A DNA stretch of 64,000 bases from Oscillospiraceae bacterium (GCA_022846095.1 AP025583.1:3931279-3995278), one strand, 5' to 3'; shown: positions 15,608 to 24,840, counted from the stretch's first letter. Numbers and translations: made by a program. The notes: generated by a model not told the origin, from the letters alone.

Positions 15608-17383
15608 CTACTTCTGGGTGGCGTACATAAAGAAGAAGAAGCCCAGGGGGGTGTAGTACACACCGCCGACGTTGTCCTGCATCATGTACTTCTGGGTGTA
15701 GAAGTAGATGGGGCCCAGCGCCCAGTCCTGGCCGATGATCAGGTCCTCGGCGTCGTGCATGGCCTGCATACGCTCAGCGGCGTCAGAGGTGGACAGAGCC
15801 TTCTGGATCAGGGCGTCGTAGTCGGGGTTGGCGTACTGGGCGTCGTTGTTGCCGCCGCCGGTCAGCCACATGTCCAGGAAGCCCATGGGGTCGTTGTAGT
15901 CGTTGATCCAGCCGTTACGCGCGATCTGGTAGTCGCCCTGCTTACGGGTCTCCAGGAACACGGACCAGTCCTGGTTCTTCAGGGTGACGGTCACGCCCAG
16001 GCCCTCCTGCCACTGCTGCTGCAGGGCCTCGCCGATGGCCTTGTGGTTGTCGGAGGTGTTGTACAGGTACTCAACCACGGGGAAGGTGGAGCGGTCGGTG
16101 TAGCCGGCCTCGTCCAGCAGCTTGTTGGCCTCGGCCAGGTTCTTCTGGTAGATCTCGTCGGTGGTGGGAGCCTCCCAGTAGGCGCCGCCGTTGGCGCGGA
16201 AGTCGGAGTTGGGCTCGGCGTCGGAGATGCCGGAGGGCACCCAGCCGTTGGCGGGGATCTGGCCGGTCTGGGTCACGTAGTCCACGATGTACTGGCTGTT
16301 GATGGCCAGGGTGAAGGCCTTACGCACGCGCCAGTCGTCGAAGGGGGCCTTCTCGTTCTGGTAGCACACATAGTAGGTGCCCAGGTAGGGGATGATCTTC
16401 AGCTCGCCGGTGGACAGCAGGGTGGCGATCTCGTCAACGGGCATATCCTCGATGAACTGCAGCTCGTTGGAGCGGAAGCCGGCCAGCATGGCGTTCTGGT
16501 CGTCGGTCAGGGTAAAGGTGATGGAGTCGGGGCCCAGGTTGGCGTAGTCATAGTACTGGTCGTTCTTGACCATGACGATCTTCTGGTTATGTACCCACTC
16601 GCTCATCTTGTAAGCGCCGTTGGTGAGGTAGGTCTCGGGGGAGAAGGTCCACTGGTCGCCGTTGGCGGCAATGGTGTCCTCACGGATGGGCAGCAGGGCG
16701 GGGAAGGCGCACAGCTCCAGGAAGTAGGGCAGGTCGGTGTACAGGGTGACCTGGAAGGTCTTGTCGTCGATGGCCTTGGCCATCAGAGTGTCGGCGGCGG
16801 CGGTGCCGTCGCTGATCTCGTTGTAGCCCACCACGGAGCTGGCCATGTTGCGGTAGTCGGCCGCGGTCTCCAGATCCACCAGGCGCTTCCAGGCGTACTC
16901 GAAGTCACCGGCGGTGACGGGCTTGCCGTCGGACCACTTGATGTCGTCGCGCAGATGGAAGGTGTAGGTCACCATGCCGGCGGTAATGCCCTTCTCGGGA
17001 TCGTCCGCCTCGTGGACAACCTTGTCATAGCTGGCGGCCTGGCCGGGCACCAGCTCGGCGTAGTTGATGGTGGCGTCCTCGACGCCCACGCCGTTGTCCA
17101 CCCACTTCATCAGACCCTCGAACATGTGCTGGGTCATGACGGCGCCGTCAACGGCGCTGTTCAGGGCGGGGTCGATGGTCTGCGGCTCGGACGCGATGCA
17201 CACGCTCAGGTCGAACGTGCCGCTGGGGGCGGGCGCCTGAGTCTCAGGGGCGGGCGCCTGGCTCTCGGGAGCCTGAGTCGCGGGCGCCTGGCTCGGAGTC
17301 TCGGTGGTATTGGAGCAGCCGGCAAACAGGCCGGCCACCATGGCCACGGCCAGGAGCAGAGACAGAAGTTTCGTCTTCTTCAT
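15608..17383 (-). CDS. oppA: Oligopeptide ABC transporter substrate-binding lipoprotein OppA
   Basis: 591 residues from ATG 17383 (GGAGG eight bases upstream; the ATG at 17398 overlaps that site). Signal peptide with lipobox VAGLFAGCSNT, then a Pro/Ala/Gln-rich linker (SQAPATQAPESQAPAPETQ) and the family 5 solute-binding fold (ASEPQTIDPALNSAVDGAVM, VTYTFHLRDDIKWSDGKPVTAGDFEYAWKR segments). It binds oligopeptides for the OppBCDF importer encoded upstream on the same strand, but is separated from it by a ~750-base repeat-containing gap and has its own promoter, which permits the usual excess of binding protein. Confidence 0.94.
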   Translation of the reverse strand: MKKTKLLSLLLAVAMVAGLFAGCSNTTETPSQAPATQAPESQAPAPETQAPAPSGTFDLSVCIASEPQTIDPALNSAVDGAVMTQHMFEGLMKWVDNGVGVEDATINYAELVPGQAASYDKVVHEADDPEKGITAGMVTYTFHLRDDIKWSDGKPVTAGDFEYAWKRLVDLETAADYRNMASSVVGYNEISDGTAAADTLMAKAIDDKTFQVTLYTDLPYFLELCAFPALLPIREDTIAANGDQWTFSPETYLTNGAYKMSEWVHNQKIVMVKNDQYYDYANLGPDSITFTLTDDQNAMLAGFRSNELQFIEDMPVDEIATLLSTGELKIIPYLGTYYVCYQNEKAPFDDWRVRKAFTLAINSQYIVDYVTQTGQIPANGWVPSGISDAEPNSDFRANGGAYWEAPTTDEIYQKNLAEANKLLDEAGYTDRSTFPVVEYLYNTSDNHKAIGEALQQQWQEGLGVTVTLKNQDWSVFLETRKQGDYQIARNGWINDYNDPMGFLDMWLTGGGNNDAQYANPDYDALIQKALSTSDAAERMQAMHDAEDLIIGQDWALGPIYFYTQKYMMQDNVGGVYYTPLGFFFFMYATQK

Positions 17384-17412
17384 TGCTTGAACCTCCATTT
17401 TAATTTTTGTAT

Positions 17413-17494
17413 CGCCTCCTCAGGAGGCGTGATACACAATTCGCGTTCTTCGCCTGTCCCGCATGCGGGACAGGCGAAAGGCCCATGGGCCTTT
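17413..17494 (-). repeat. Three consecutive palindromes in the oppA leader
   Basis: CGCCTCC-TCA-GGAGGCG (17413-17429), a perfect 26-bp palindrome with arms CGCCTGTCCCGCA at 17451-17476, and AAAGGCCCA-TGGGCCTTT (17477-17494). All three lie in the transcribed leader between the oppA promoter and start codon and would fold as stacked stem-loops. Function unknown: RNA stability, attenuation, or protein binding. Confidence 0.6.
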
Positions 17495-17508
17495 CCAGTA
17501 ACAGGAGT

Positions 17509-17538
17509 ATTATACCATGGAGTTCGCTTTGTTGTAAA
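17509..17538 (-). promoter_or_regulatory. Promoter of oppA
   Basis: Minus strand TTTACA (17538-17533), 18-bp spacer, TATAAT (17514-17509). Confidence 0.7.
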
Positions 17539-17643
17539 GCAAATGTTTCAAGAATGTTAACTGAATTGCAGCTTCATTTTCTGCGGCTTGCACAAAATTT
17601 ACAGTTTGTGGGTATCGGGCCAGGCCTTCTCGGGGCGCGCGGT

Positions 17644-17839
17644 GGCCCGCGCCGTCTGTCACGCCTTGGTTCCCTCCGCGACGGTCGCTAAGCCCCTATT
17701 CCGCGAAAAACACCGTGCGGCTTGCGGGGGACGCCGCACCTGCTTTTTCGTCTACATAGCGTCTTAGCTTCCTGCTCCGGGAAGCCGGCGCTTCCTCTTA
17801 CCCCAGCAAATGACACGCGGCCCAATGTCCCGGCGCGTG
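17644..17839 (-). repeat. 196-bp direct repeat, copy 1, with remnant oppF tail
   Basis: Matches 17984-18179 with about four substitutions at a constant offset of 340 bases. On the minus strand its first 42 bases encode [13 protein letters not shown]-stop, the oppF C-terminus, but no gene body precedes it, so this is a truncated remnant. Differences within that tail are synonymous (GCC/GCA, TTG/CTG). It also carries a copy of the oppF terminator at 17706-17739. The 600-base gap 17539-18137 otherwise holds only the spacer 17840-17983, which contains a small GGTTTGCCC/GGGCAAACC stem and no gene I can support. Confidence 0.85.
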
Positions 17840-17983
17840 TTCCCCACCCGGCTTGCGCCGTGCGGGGGCCCCGTTCATTTAAACCTGCCCGGGCGGAGTG
17901 AATCCGCCCCGCATCAAGGGTTTGCCCCGGGGGGCAAACCGCTTGTTCGCCGCTGGCGCGGCGGCTCGCCTGTGGCTCGCAGG

Positions 17984-18179
17984 GGCCCGCGCCGTCTGTC
18001 ACGCCTTGGTTCCCTCCGCGACGGTCACTAAGCCCCTATTCCGCGAAAAACACCGTGCGGCTTGCGGGGGACGCCGCACCTGCTTTTTCGTCTGCATAGC
18101 GTCTTAGCTTCCTGCTCCGGGAAGCCGGCGCTTCCTCTTACCCCAGCAGATGACACGCTGCCCAATGTCCCGGCGCGTG
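17984..18179 (-). repeat. 196-bp direct repeat, copy 2 (spans oppF 3' end)
   Basis: Includes the genuine last codons and stop of oppF (18138-18179) and ~150 bases of 3' flank with the terminator at 18046-18079. See copy 1 at 17644-17839. Confidence 0.85.
18046..18079 (-). terminator. Terminator of oppBCDF
   Basis: GTGCGGC / GCCGCAC (18055-18061 with 18073-18079) followed on the minus strand by GGTGTTTTTC. Confidence 0.7.
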
Positions 18180-19169
18180 CTCCTTGAATTCGGGCACGGC
18201 CTCCTTGCACTTCTCGGTGGCATAGGGGCAGCGGGTGTGGAACCGGCAGCCGGTCGGGGGGTTCATGGGGGAGGGGATGTCGCCCTCCAGCACGATGCGC
18301 TGCCGGGAACGGGAGACCTCGGGGTCGGGCACCGGCACGGCGGAGAGCAGGGTCTTGGTGTAGGGGTGCAGCGGGTTTTTATTCAGCTCGTAGCTCTCGG
18401 CCAGCTCCACCATGCAGCCCAGGTACATCACGCCGATGCGCCGGGAGATGTGGCGCACCACGCTCAGGTCGTGGGCGATGAAGAGGTAGGTCAGCCCCAG
18501 CTCCTGCTGCATATCCTCCAGCATGTTGACCACCTGGGACTGGATGGACACGTCCAGGGCGGAGATGGGCTCGTCGCACACGATGAACTCGGGCTTCACC
18601 GCCAGGGCGCGGGCGATGCCCACGCGCTGCTGCTGGCCGCCGGAGAACTCGTGGGGGTAGCGGTTGGCGTGCTCGGTATTCAGCCCTACCTGGCCCAGCA
18701 GCTCCTTGATGCGCTCGGTGCGCTCGGCCTTGCTGGAGTACAGCTTGTGGATGTCCAGCGCCTCGCCGATGATCTCGCCCACCGTCATGCGGGGGTCCAA
18801 GGAGGCGGAGGGGTCCTGGAAGATGATCTGCATCTTCCGGCGGTAGGGCAGCATGTTGACGGTCTTGGGCTTGGGCACCTTGACGCGCTCCAGCTGGCCC
18901 TGGGGGCCGGGCTTGAAGGGGTCCTCCCCCTCGAAGATGGTCTCGCCGCCATAGACGATCCGGCCCGAGGTGGGCTGGTGGAGCTGGAGGATGGTGCGCC
19001 CCAGGGTGGTCTTGCCGCAGCCGGACTCGCCCACCAGGCCCAGGGTCTCGCCCTTCTCGATATAGAGGGAGACGTTCTCCACCGCCTGGACGCCGGGGCC
19101 CTTGGTGCCCTTGACGGGGAAGTATTTTTTCAGGTTCTTTACTTCCAGCAGGATTTCGCCCTTACTCAT
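18138..19169 (-). CDS. oppF: Oligopeptide ABC transporter ATP-binding protein OppF
   Basis: 343 residues from ATG 19169 (a GTG nine bases earlier is possible). Walker [16 protein letters not shown], signature [16 protein letters not shown], Walker [15 protein letters not shown], and the C-terminal oligopeptide/dipeptide extension with [14 protein letters not shown], whose cysteines bind a 4Fe-4S or structural metal in this family. The start overlaps the oppD stop by eight bases. Its 3' end is part of a 196-bp direct repeat whose other copy lies 340 bases downstream. Confidence 0.95.
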   Translation of the reverse strand: MSKGEILLEVKNLKKYFPVKGTKGPGVQAVENVSLYIEKGETLGLVGESGCGKTTLGRTILQLHQPTSGRIVYGGETIFEGEDPFKPGPQGQLERVKVPKPKTVNMLPYRRKMQIIFQDPSASLDPRMTVGEIIGEALDIHKLYSSKAERTERIKELLGQVGLNTEHANRYPHEFSGGQQQRVGIARALAVKPEFIVCDEPISALDVSIQSQVVNMLEDMQQELGLTYLFIAHDLSVVRHISRRIGVMYLGCMVELAESYELNKNPLHPYTKTLLSAVPVPDPEVSRSRQRIVLEGDIPSPMNPPTGCRFHTRCPYATEKCKEAVPEFKEHAPGHWAACHLLG

Positions 19170-20292
19170 CGCTTCCACCGTCCTTCCTCTGGTCGTCCTG
19201 GCGGGCGCCGCCGCCGCGGGAGCAGAAGGGCTCGCCCTTCTTCTGCTCCTCCACCCGCAGCCAGCAGGCGGAGCGGTGCCCGTCGCCCACGTCCACGTAG
19301 GGGGGCATCTTTTTCAGGCAGATCTTCATGGCGTGCTCGCACCGGGGGGCGAAGGGGCAGCCCTCGGGCGGGTTGAGCATATCCACGGGGGTGCCCTCGA
19401 TGGGGATCAGGCGCTCGTGCTCCTCCGCATCCACGCGGGGCATGGAGCGCAGCAGGCCCATGGTATAGGGGTGGGCGGGCTTGTAGAAGATGTCGTCCAC
19501 CGGCCCCTGCTCCACCATCCGCCCGGCGTACATGACGGAGACCTTGTCGCAGATCTCGGCCACCACGCCCAGGTTGTGGGTGATGAAAATGATGCCCATG
19601 TGGGTCTTCTTCTGCAGGTTCTTCATCAGCTCCAGGATCTGTGCCTGGATGGTCACGTCCAGAGCCGTGGTGGGCTCGTCCGCGATCAGCAGCTGGGGGT
19701 GGCAGATAAGGCCCATGGCGATCATGACGCGCTGGCGCATGCCGCCTGAGAACTCGTGGGGGTACTGCTTCATCCGCTTGGCCACGTTGTTGATGCCCAC
19801 CAGCTCCAGCATGTCCATGGCCCGCTTGGCGGCGGTCTCCTTGGAGATGGACTTGTCGTGGGCCCGCAGGGCCTCGACGAGCTGGTTGCCCACGGTGTAG
19901 ACCGGGTTGAGGCAGGTCATGGGGTTTTGGAAGATCATGGATACCTTGCTACCCCGGAAGGCAGTCATCTGCTCCTTGGTGTAGGCCAGCACGTCCTCGC
20001 CCTCAAAGGTGATGGACCCGCCGATGACCTTGCCGGGGGACTGGAGCAGGCCCATGATGGAGTAGGCCTCCACGCTCTTGCCGGAGCCGGACTCGCCCAC
20101 GATGCCCATGACCTCGCCGTAGTTCAGGCTGTAGGTGATGCCGCCCACCGCCTTGACCTCGCCGGCGGGGGTGAAGAAGGAGACGTGGAGATCCTTGACC
20201 TCCAGCAGGGTTTTGCCGCTCTTGTCGGCGGCGTCCGCCTGGGCGTCGAGCTGCGCGTCGTAGCGCTCCTGTTCGTTCGTATTCTGTGCCAT
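19162..20292 (-). CDS. oppD: Oligopeptide ABC transporter ATP-binding protein OppD
   Basis: 376 residues; AAGGAGGGAGG precedes the ATG. Walker [16 protein letters not shown], signature [16 protein letters not shown], Walker [16 protein letters not shown]-terminal oligopeptide extension with [14 protein letters not shown]. An unusual 27-residue acidic N-terminal extension ([20 protein letters not shown]) and a ~30-residue charged tail ([20 protein letters not shown]) frame the usual core. Partner of OppF in driving the OppBC channel. Confidence 0.95.
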   Translation of the reverse strand: MAQNTNEQERYDAQLDAQADAADKSGKTLLEVKDLHVSFFTPAGEVKAVGGITYSLNYGEVMGIVGESGSGKSVEAYSIMGLLQSPGKVIGGSITFEGEDVLAYTKEQMTAFRGSKVSMIFQNPMTCLNPVYTVGNQLVEALRAHDKSISKETAAKRAMDMLELVGINNVAKRMKQYPHEFSGGMRQRVMIAMGLICHPQLLIADEPTTALDVTIQAQILELMKNLQKKTHMGIIFITHNLGVVAEICDKVSVMYAGRMVEQGPVDDIFYKPAHPYTMGLLRSMPRVDAEEHERLIPIEGTPVDMLNPPEGCPFAPRCEHAMKICLKKMPPYVDVGDGHRSACWLRVEEQKKGEPFCSRGGGARQDDQRKDGGSDE

Positions 20293-20309
20293 AGTCGTTT
20301 CCTCCCTCC

Positions 20310-21659
20310 TTATTTCTTCAGTCTCGGGTCAAGCGCATCCCGCAACCCGTCGCCGAAGAGGTTGAAGGCGAGGATCATGATGCTCAGGATACCGGCCGGG
20401 AAGAACATGCGGTACGGATAGGTGTACAGGCCGCCCAGGGCCTCGGTGCACATGGAGCCCAGGCTGGTGAGGGGGGCGGACACGCCCACGCCCAGGAAGG
20501 ACAGGAAGGACTCCAGGAAGATGGCCGAGGGGATCTGCAGGCAGGTGGTGACCACGATCTGGCCCACGCAGTTGGGCAGCAGGTGGCGCTTGATGATGCG
20601 GGGGCCCTTGGCGCCCAGGGCGCGGGCGGCGGTGACGTACTCCTGCTCCTTGAGCTGGATGATCTGGCCGCGGATGATGCGGGACATGGTGACCCAGTAC
20701 AGCAGGCCGAAGGCGATGAACATGGCGATGAGGTTGGAGCCCAGCACCACGATGACGCCCGCGAAGGGCCCGTTGGGGTTTGTGTTGACGTATTCCGTCA
20801 GGGAGATGCCCAAAACGGTGGAGATCAGCAGGATGACCAGCACCTCGGGAATGGAGTAGATCATCTCCACGATGCGCTGCATGACGGCGTCCACCTTGCC
20901 GCCGAAGTAGCCGGAGATGGAGCCGTACAGGGCGCCGATGACCAGCACCAGCAGGGCGGCGCACACGCCCACGATCATGGAAACCCGGGTGCCCACCATG
21001 ACGCGGACCATGATGTCGCGGCCGAACTTGTCGGTGCCGAAGACGTGGGGGAAGACGGACTCGCCGTTGGCCTGGCGCTCCAGCTCCTTGACGGAGTAGC
21101 CGCCGAAATGGGCCTTGATGCCCAGCTCACGGCGCACCTCGGACTCCTTCACGTCCTCGCCGGCCGCGTCCTGGCCCTGGGCGGCGGACTTGGCCGCGGC
21201 CATGATCTTCGCCTTGTCCACGGGGGTGAGGGTCTTGCCCTCGGCGGCGGCCTCCTCCTGGGCCTTGGCCCATGCCTCCTCAGGGGTGAGGGAGGAGGCG
21301 CCCGTGCGCTCGGCCATCTCGGCGTTCAGCCGCTGCTGGTCGGCCAGGGTGTAGTGCCAGGGGTGCAGGTTCTCCGCGCCGGCGTTGAACTGCGCGTAGC
21401 CGTAGGGCACCAGCACGGGGCCCAGGAAGGCGAAGAGGAAAATGATGATCAGCACGCCCATGGCCACCATGGCCACGGTGTTCTTCCGCAGGCGCCGCCA
21501 GGCGTCCTTCCAGTAGGAGACGCTCTTGCGGTCCTGGATAAAGTCCTCCTTTTCCTGCTGGCTGGCCGCGGCGAAGTCCTCGTCGGTCAGGGTGTTCCAA
21601 TCCAGGATGTCCTCGTCGGGCTGGAGGGAAAAGGCGCGTTTTAACTTCTTTCTTGCCAT
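20310..21659 (-). CDS. oppC: Oligopeptide ABC transporter permease OppC with large extracytoplasmic insert
   Basis: 449 residues, well above the usual ~300. A cytoplasmic N-terminal stretch of ~60 residues precedes TM1 (residues ~62-85, VAMVAMGVLIIIFLFAFLG). Residues ~90-203 form an Ala/Glu-rich helical insert (EEAWAKAQEEAAAEG, KAKIMAAAKSAAQG) before the conserved HVFGTDKFGRDIMVRV motif that normally follows TM1 closely. The BPD_transp_1 core with its EAA loop follows. The insert should lie outside the membrane where OppA docks. Last residues overlap nothing; oppD follows after 17 bases. Confidence 0.94.
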   Translation of the reverse strand: MARKKLKRAFSLQPDEDILDWNTLTDEDFAAASQQEKEDFIQDRKSVSYWKDAWRRLRKNTVAMVAMGVLIIIFLFAFLGPVLVPYGYAQFNAGAENLHPWHYTLADQQRLNAEMAERTGASSLTPEEAWAKAQEEAAAEGKTLTPVDKAKIMAAAKSAAQGQDAAGEDVKESEVRRELGIKAHFGGYSVKELERQANGESVFPHVFGTDKFGRDIMVRVMVGTRVSMIVGVCAALLVLVIGALYGSISGYFGGKVDAVMQRIVEMIYSIPEVLVILLISTVLGISLTEYVNTNPNGPFAGVIVVLGSNLIAMFIAFGLLYWVTMSRIIRGQIIQLKEQEYVTAARALGAKGPRIIKRHLLPNCVGQIVVTTCLQIPSAIFLESFLSFLGVGVSAPLTSLGSMCTEALGGLYTYPYRMFFPAGILSIMILAFNLFGDGLRDALDPRLKK

Positions 21660-21662
21660 CGC

Positions 21663-22598
21663 TTAGTTCCCTCCCTTGGTCAGATTGATTCTGGGGTCGA
21701 CCAGCTTGTAGAGGATGTCCACCACCAGGTTCATAATGATGATAAAGGTCGCCAGGAAAATGGTGGTGCCCATGATCACCGGGTAGTCGCGGTTGGGGAT
21801 GGCCTGCACGAAGTAGCGGCCCAGGCCGGGGATGGAGAAGACCTTCTCCACCACGAAGCCGCCGGACAGGGTAAAGGCCACCTGGGGCCCCAGGTAGGTG
21901 ATGACGGGGATCAGGGCGTTGCGCAGGGCGTGCTTGAAGATGATGGGCGCCGTCTTCAGGCCCTTGGCCCGGGCCGTCTTGATGTACTCCTGGTTGATGG
22001 CGTCCAGCATGGCGGCGCGGGTCTGCCGGGCCATGTAGCACATGGGGTAGAAGCCCAGTGCCAGACACGGCAGCACGTAGGACTTCGGCGTGCCGTCGAA
22101 TATGGTCGGGAAGACCTTCCACACGCCTCCGCAGAACGCGAACAGCAGCAGCGACGCCACCACGAACGACGGCATGGAGATGCCGATGGTACACACCACC
22201 CGCAGGGTGCTGTCGGTGGCGGTGCCCCGGTTGTAGGCGGCCAGACAGCCCAGCGTCACCCCCACCACAACGGCCCAGAGCAGGGCGAACAGGCCAATCT
22301 TGGCGGAGACGGGGAACATCTCCTTGATGATGTTGATGACGGGGTAGTTCTTCTGCATCTTGATGGACTGGCCGAAGTCCCCCTGCAGCATGTTGCCCAG
22401 GTACTTGACCAGCTGGACGGGCAGGGGCTTATCCAAGCCGTACTTTGCGTTCAGGGCCTCGATGACCTGGGGGGAGGGCGTCTTTTCCGACAGCCACGGG
22501 TTACCCGGGATCGCGTGCATTACAAAAAAGGTAATACACGCCACCACCAGGATGGTAACGATAGCCATCAAGACACGCTTTACCACATATTTTGCCAT
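21663..22598 (-). CDS. oppB: Oligopeptide ABC transporter permease OppB
   Basis: 311 residues with the family opening YVVKRVLMAIVTILVVACIT, the NPWLSEKTPSPQVIEALN segment, and the EAA loop around YIKTARAKGLK; six membrane helices. First gene of the oppBCDF run, three bases before oppC. Promoter at 22659-22687. Confidence 0.95.
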   Translation of the reverse strand: MAKYVVKRVLMAIVTILVVACITFFVMHAIPGNPWLSEKTPSPQVIEALNAKYGLDKPLPVQLVKYLGNMLQGDFGQSIKMQKNYPVINIIKEMFPVSAKIGLFALLWAVVVGVTLGCLAAYNRGTATDSTLRVVCTIGISMPSFVVASLLLFAFCGGVWKVFPTIFDGTPKSYVLPCLALGFYPMCYMARQTRAAMLDAINQEYIKTARAKGLKTAPIIFKHALRNALIPVITYLGPQVAFTLSGGFVVEKVFSIPGLGRYFVQAIPNRDYPVIMGTTIFLATFIIIMNLVVDILYKLVDPRINLTKGGN

Positions 22599-22658
22599 TT
22601 CTTCACTTCCTATAACAATTGTTCAATCCCATAGTGCACCATCATAAAAGGTTCGTCT

Positions 22659-22687
22659 ATTTTATCGCAATTTTCCGGCACCGTCAA
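22659..22687 (-). promoter_or_regulatory. Promoter of oppBCDF
   Basis: Minus strand TTGACG (22687-22682), 17-bp spacer, TAAAAT (22664-22659), 61 bases before oppB. The rest of the ~400-base gap to 23000 shows no gene; apart from this promoter and the terminator at 22953-22986 I see nothing in it. Confidence 0.7.
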
Positions 22688-22952
22688 GGATCTGTCGCTA
22701 TGGAATTGCTGGCAGTTCCGTCACATCCTGCACATGTCCGTGCATTGCGCACAATGTCCGCCGGTATTGTCCGTATATTGTTTCGTGTTTCTAAAACATT
22801 TGGGCCGCTATTTTAAGTTTATTGCCGCCTTGTTCAGTTATCTTGCTCTCTTTCCGTCAATTTTCCCGTTTTTCGGCGCATAAAATCCATTCGTCGTTTT
22901 TTGGCGGGCTGCGCTGCAAATGAATCGTTTTGCAGGCAAAGTTTCAAAATAA

Positions 22953-22986
22953 GCGCAACGGCGGGGGAGATCCCCCGCCGTTGCGC
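22953..22986. terminator. Strong hairpin terminator after GNAT gene
   Basis: GCGCAACGGCGGGGG-AGAT-CCCCCGCCGTTGCGC, 15-bp perfect stem, T run on the plus side and TTATTTTG on the minus side; ends the GNAT gene at 23001. Confidence 0.88.
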
Positions 22987-23000
22987 TCTTTTTCCTGCAT

Positions 23001-23879
23001 TTAGTCAAATCCGAAGCCCATATAGGCCCCCGCTGCGTAGCCCCAGAGGCGTTCTTTCTCTCTACTATACCACTTTACCATGCCAAAGGGCTGGGTGTAG
23101 CTCCCCGGCAGGCCGCCCCAGAAGGCCGGGGTGCGGATGTGGTAGCGCAGGGCGGGCAGGTGGCCGGCCACCAGGGCCGCGGCCCCCGCCATCTGCCGCT
23201 CCGGGATAAGCAGCTCCTTGAGCACCACGGTCTCGTCGTCCAGGTACTCGGCGGCGCAGCAGCCCTCCACCCCGTCCACGGTGAGGCGGAACAGGTCGGT
23301 GCCCGTCATGGCGGACAGCCCCCGCTGGTAGTCCACCAGCGCGTCGGAGTAGGCCACGTAGCGCTCCCCCGCCAGCAGCCCGTCCCGGATGCGGTTGTAC
23401 GCCCCCGCCTCCACCGGGGCGATGGCGTCCCCCGCCTTGCCCGGCTCCACCAGCTCCCGCAGCAGCTCCACCTCCCGGGTGACGAAGCACTCGTCAAAAT
23501 CCACGCTGCTGAAAAACTTGTGCAGGCTGGGCTCGGCGGGCACCACGGTGACGCAGTCCACCTCCCGCTGGCGCAGGTAGAAGTCCAGGTAGTGCAGGAT
23601 CTGCCTGCCGTACCCCTTCTTGCGCGCGGCCGGGTCGGTGGCCAGGGCGTAGACGTAGGCCGCCCGGGCGCTCACCCCCTCCGGGGCGCGCAGGGTCATG
23701 GGAAAGAGGGCCAGCATGGTGGACAGCTTGCCGTCCTCCACCAGCACCATCATGTTCTCGGGGGAATAGTAGTTTTGGTAAAAGTAGTCGATATAGCTGT
23801 CCTCGTCCCCGAACGCCAGCTTCCAAAGCTGCTTCTGGGCCGGGACCTCCTCTTGGCGCGAGGCGCGTATCTCCACCAT
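23001..23879 (-). CDS. GNAT family N-acetyltransferase (292 aa)
   Basis: Start at 23879, after AAAGGAGG; an ATG at 23903 lies upstream of that site. Residues ~50-130 form the GNAT acetyl-CoA fold (YVYALATDPAARKKGYGRQILHYL is the P-loop-like A motif). The C-terminal ~150 residues form a second domain of Eis-like layout, probably shaping the acceptor site. Substrate unknown. It is transcribed just downstream of the DUF2156 gene on the same strand with a 37-base gap, so the two are likely co-transcribed; both belong to the GNAT-like acyltransferase superfamily. Confidence 0.85.
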   Translation of the reverse strand: MVEIRASRQEEVPAQKQLWKLAFGDEDSYIDYFYQNYYSPENMMVLVEDGKLSTMLALFPMTLRAPEGVSARAAYVYALATDPAARKKGYGRQILHYLDFYLRQREVDCVTVVPAEPSLHKFFSSVDFDECFVTREVELLRELVEPGKAGDAIAPVEAGAYNRIRDGLLAGERYVAYSDALVDYQRGLSAMTGTDLFRLTVDGVEGCCAAEYLDDETVVLKELLIPERQMAGAAALVAGHLPALRYHIRTPAFWGGLPGSYTQPFGMVKWYSREKERLWGYAAGAYMGFGFD

Positions 23880-23916
23880 TCTGCTCCCCTCCTTTCCTTG
23901 CATTAAAATGATTCTA

Positions 23917-24840
23917 TCAGTCCAGAGCGCCGTCCAGGACGGCGCTGTGCTTCTCCACCATCAGGTCGGGGTAGTAGGACTGCTTGGCCTTGCGCAGGCC
24001 CTCCACCCCCATGTCGTCCTCCCGGTTGAGGTACTTCACCTCCGGGTGGCGCGCCCGCACCCAGCGGGCGAACTCCCGGTTGATCATGGCGTAGGCCCCC
24101 TGGAGCTCGCCGTAGGCCTTCTCGAAGTGGACGTCGTAGGTGTCCGAGCTCAGGTAGTCCCCCATGGTGAAGGCCACCACCTCCCCGTGCACCCGGATGA
24201 GGCCGCCCTCCAGTCCCAGTTCGCGGAAATGCCCCATGGCCAGGCGCAGGGCCACCCCCTCGTTGCCCAGATCCTCCTCCTCCGAGGCCCCCTCCCGCTC
24301 CCGTGAGCGCAGGTACCACTGCTCGTCCATGGTCAGGCATTCGGGCAGGTTTTCGGGGGTGAGCTCCTCGTAGGCCCAGGTGGGGTTGTTCTCTATAAAG
24401 CGGTTGATGTGGTTGCGCTTGGCGTGCAGGCGCTTACCCCCCAGATCCGCCAGGCGGTCGATCTCATAGAGGTAGTCGTAGCCGTCCCGGTCGTGCTCGA
24501 AGCGGAACCGGCCGGGGAAGAGGCGCTCCAGCTCCCCCTCCTGCCGCTCGGTGAGGCACACCAGCCGCAGCGCCTGCTCCCGCCGGTCGGCCTCCCCCTT
24601 CAGCGCCCGCACCGCCCCGGCCACGTCCCCCGCCCCGGCGGGATACAGGTAGCTGCACCCCAGGCCGCCGCACAGGTGGACCAGGAGGAAATCGTTCCAG
24701 CGGGCAATCTCGTGCTTGTACGCGTCCTTCCACGCGTAGATGTTGGTGAAATTATATTCGCACCCCCGGTAGTCGGCCTGCCGCAGCAGGGCGTCCACCC
24801 AGGGCTTGTCGGATACCTCCGGCGCTCGGAACTCTATCAT
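23917..24840 (-). CDS. DUF2156 / LPG-synthase C-terminal-like acyltransferase (307 aa)
   Basis: ATG at 24840 follows GGGAG. The protein is soluble and matches the DUF2156 fold, a double GNAT-like domain found in the aminoacyl-transferase half of MprF: opening ALLRQADYRGCEYNFTNIYAW, KRNHINRFIENNP in the middle, and the end ARHPEVKYLNREDDMG..LRKAKQSYYP. It lacks the MprF flippase membrane domain. Free-standing members are common in Clostridia with no fixed function; transfer of an aminoacyl or acyl group is an inference. Note that a membrane protein with the matching flippase fold occurs at 59791-60762, far away. Confidence 0.82.
   Translation of the reverse strand: MIEFRAPEVSDKPWVDALLRQADYRGCEYNFTNIYAWKDAYKHEIARWNDFLLVHLCGGLGCSYLYPAGAGDVAGAVRALKGEADRREQALRLVCLTERQEGELERLFPGRFRFEHDRDGYDYLYEIDRLADLGGKRLHAKRNHINRFIENNPTWAYEELTPENLPECLTMDEQWYLRSREREGASEEEDLGNEGVALRLAMGHFRELGLEGGLIRVHGEVVAFTMGDYLSSDTYDVHFEKAYGELQGAYAMINREFARWVRARHPEVKYLNREDDMGVEGLRKAKQSYYPDLMVEKHSAVLDGALD

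Noticed and set aside
15755-17560. 601-codon plus-strand frame opposite oppA
   Set aside because: GC-rich codon bias keeps the antisense frame open; composition is low-complexity Gly/Val/His and there is no motif, while oppA is a complete lipoprotein gene.
17688-18210. Short repeated frames around the oppF-oppA gap encoding near-identical 60-100 residue peptides
   Set aside because: They arise from the 196-bp direct repeat itself and lack ribosome sites; the repeat is explained by a duplicated oppF tail.
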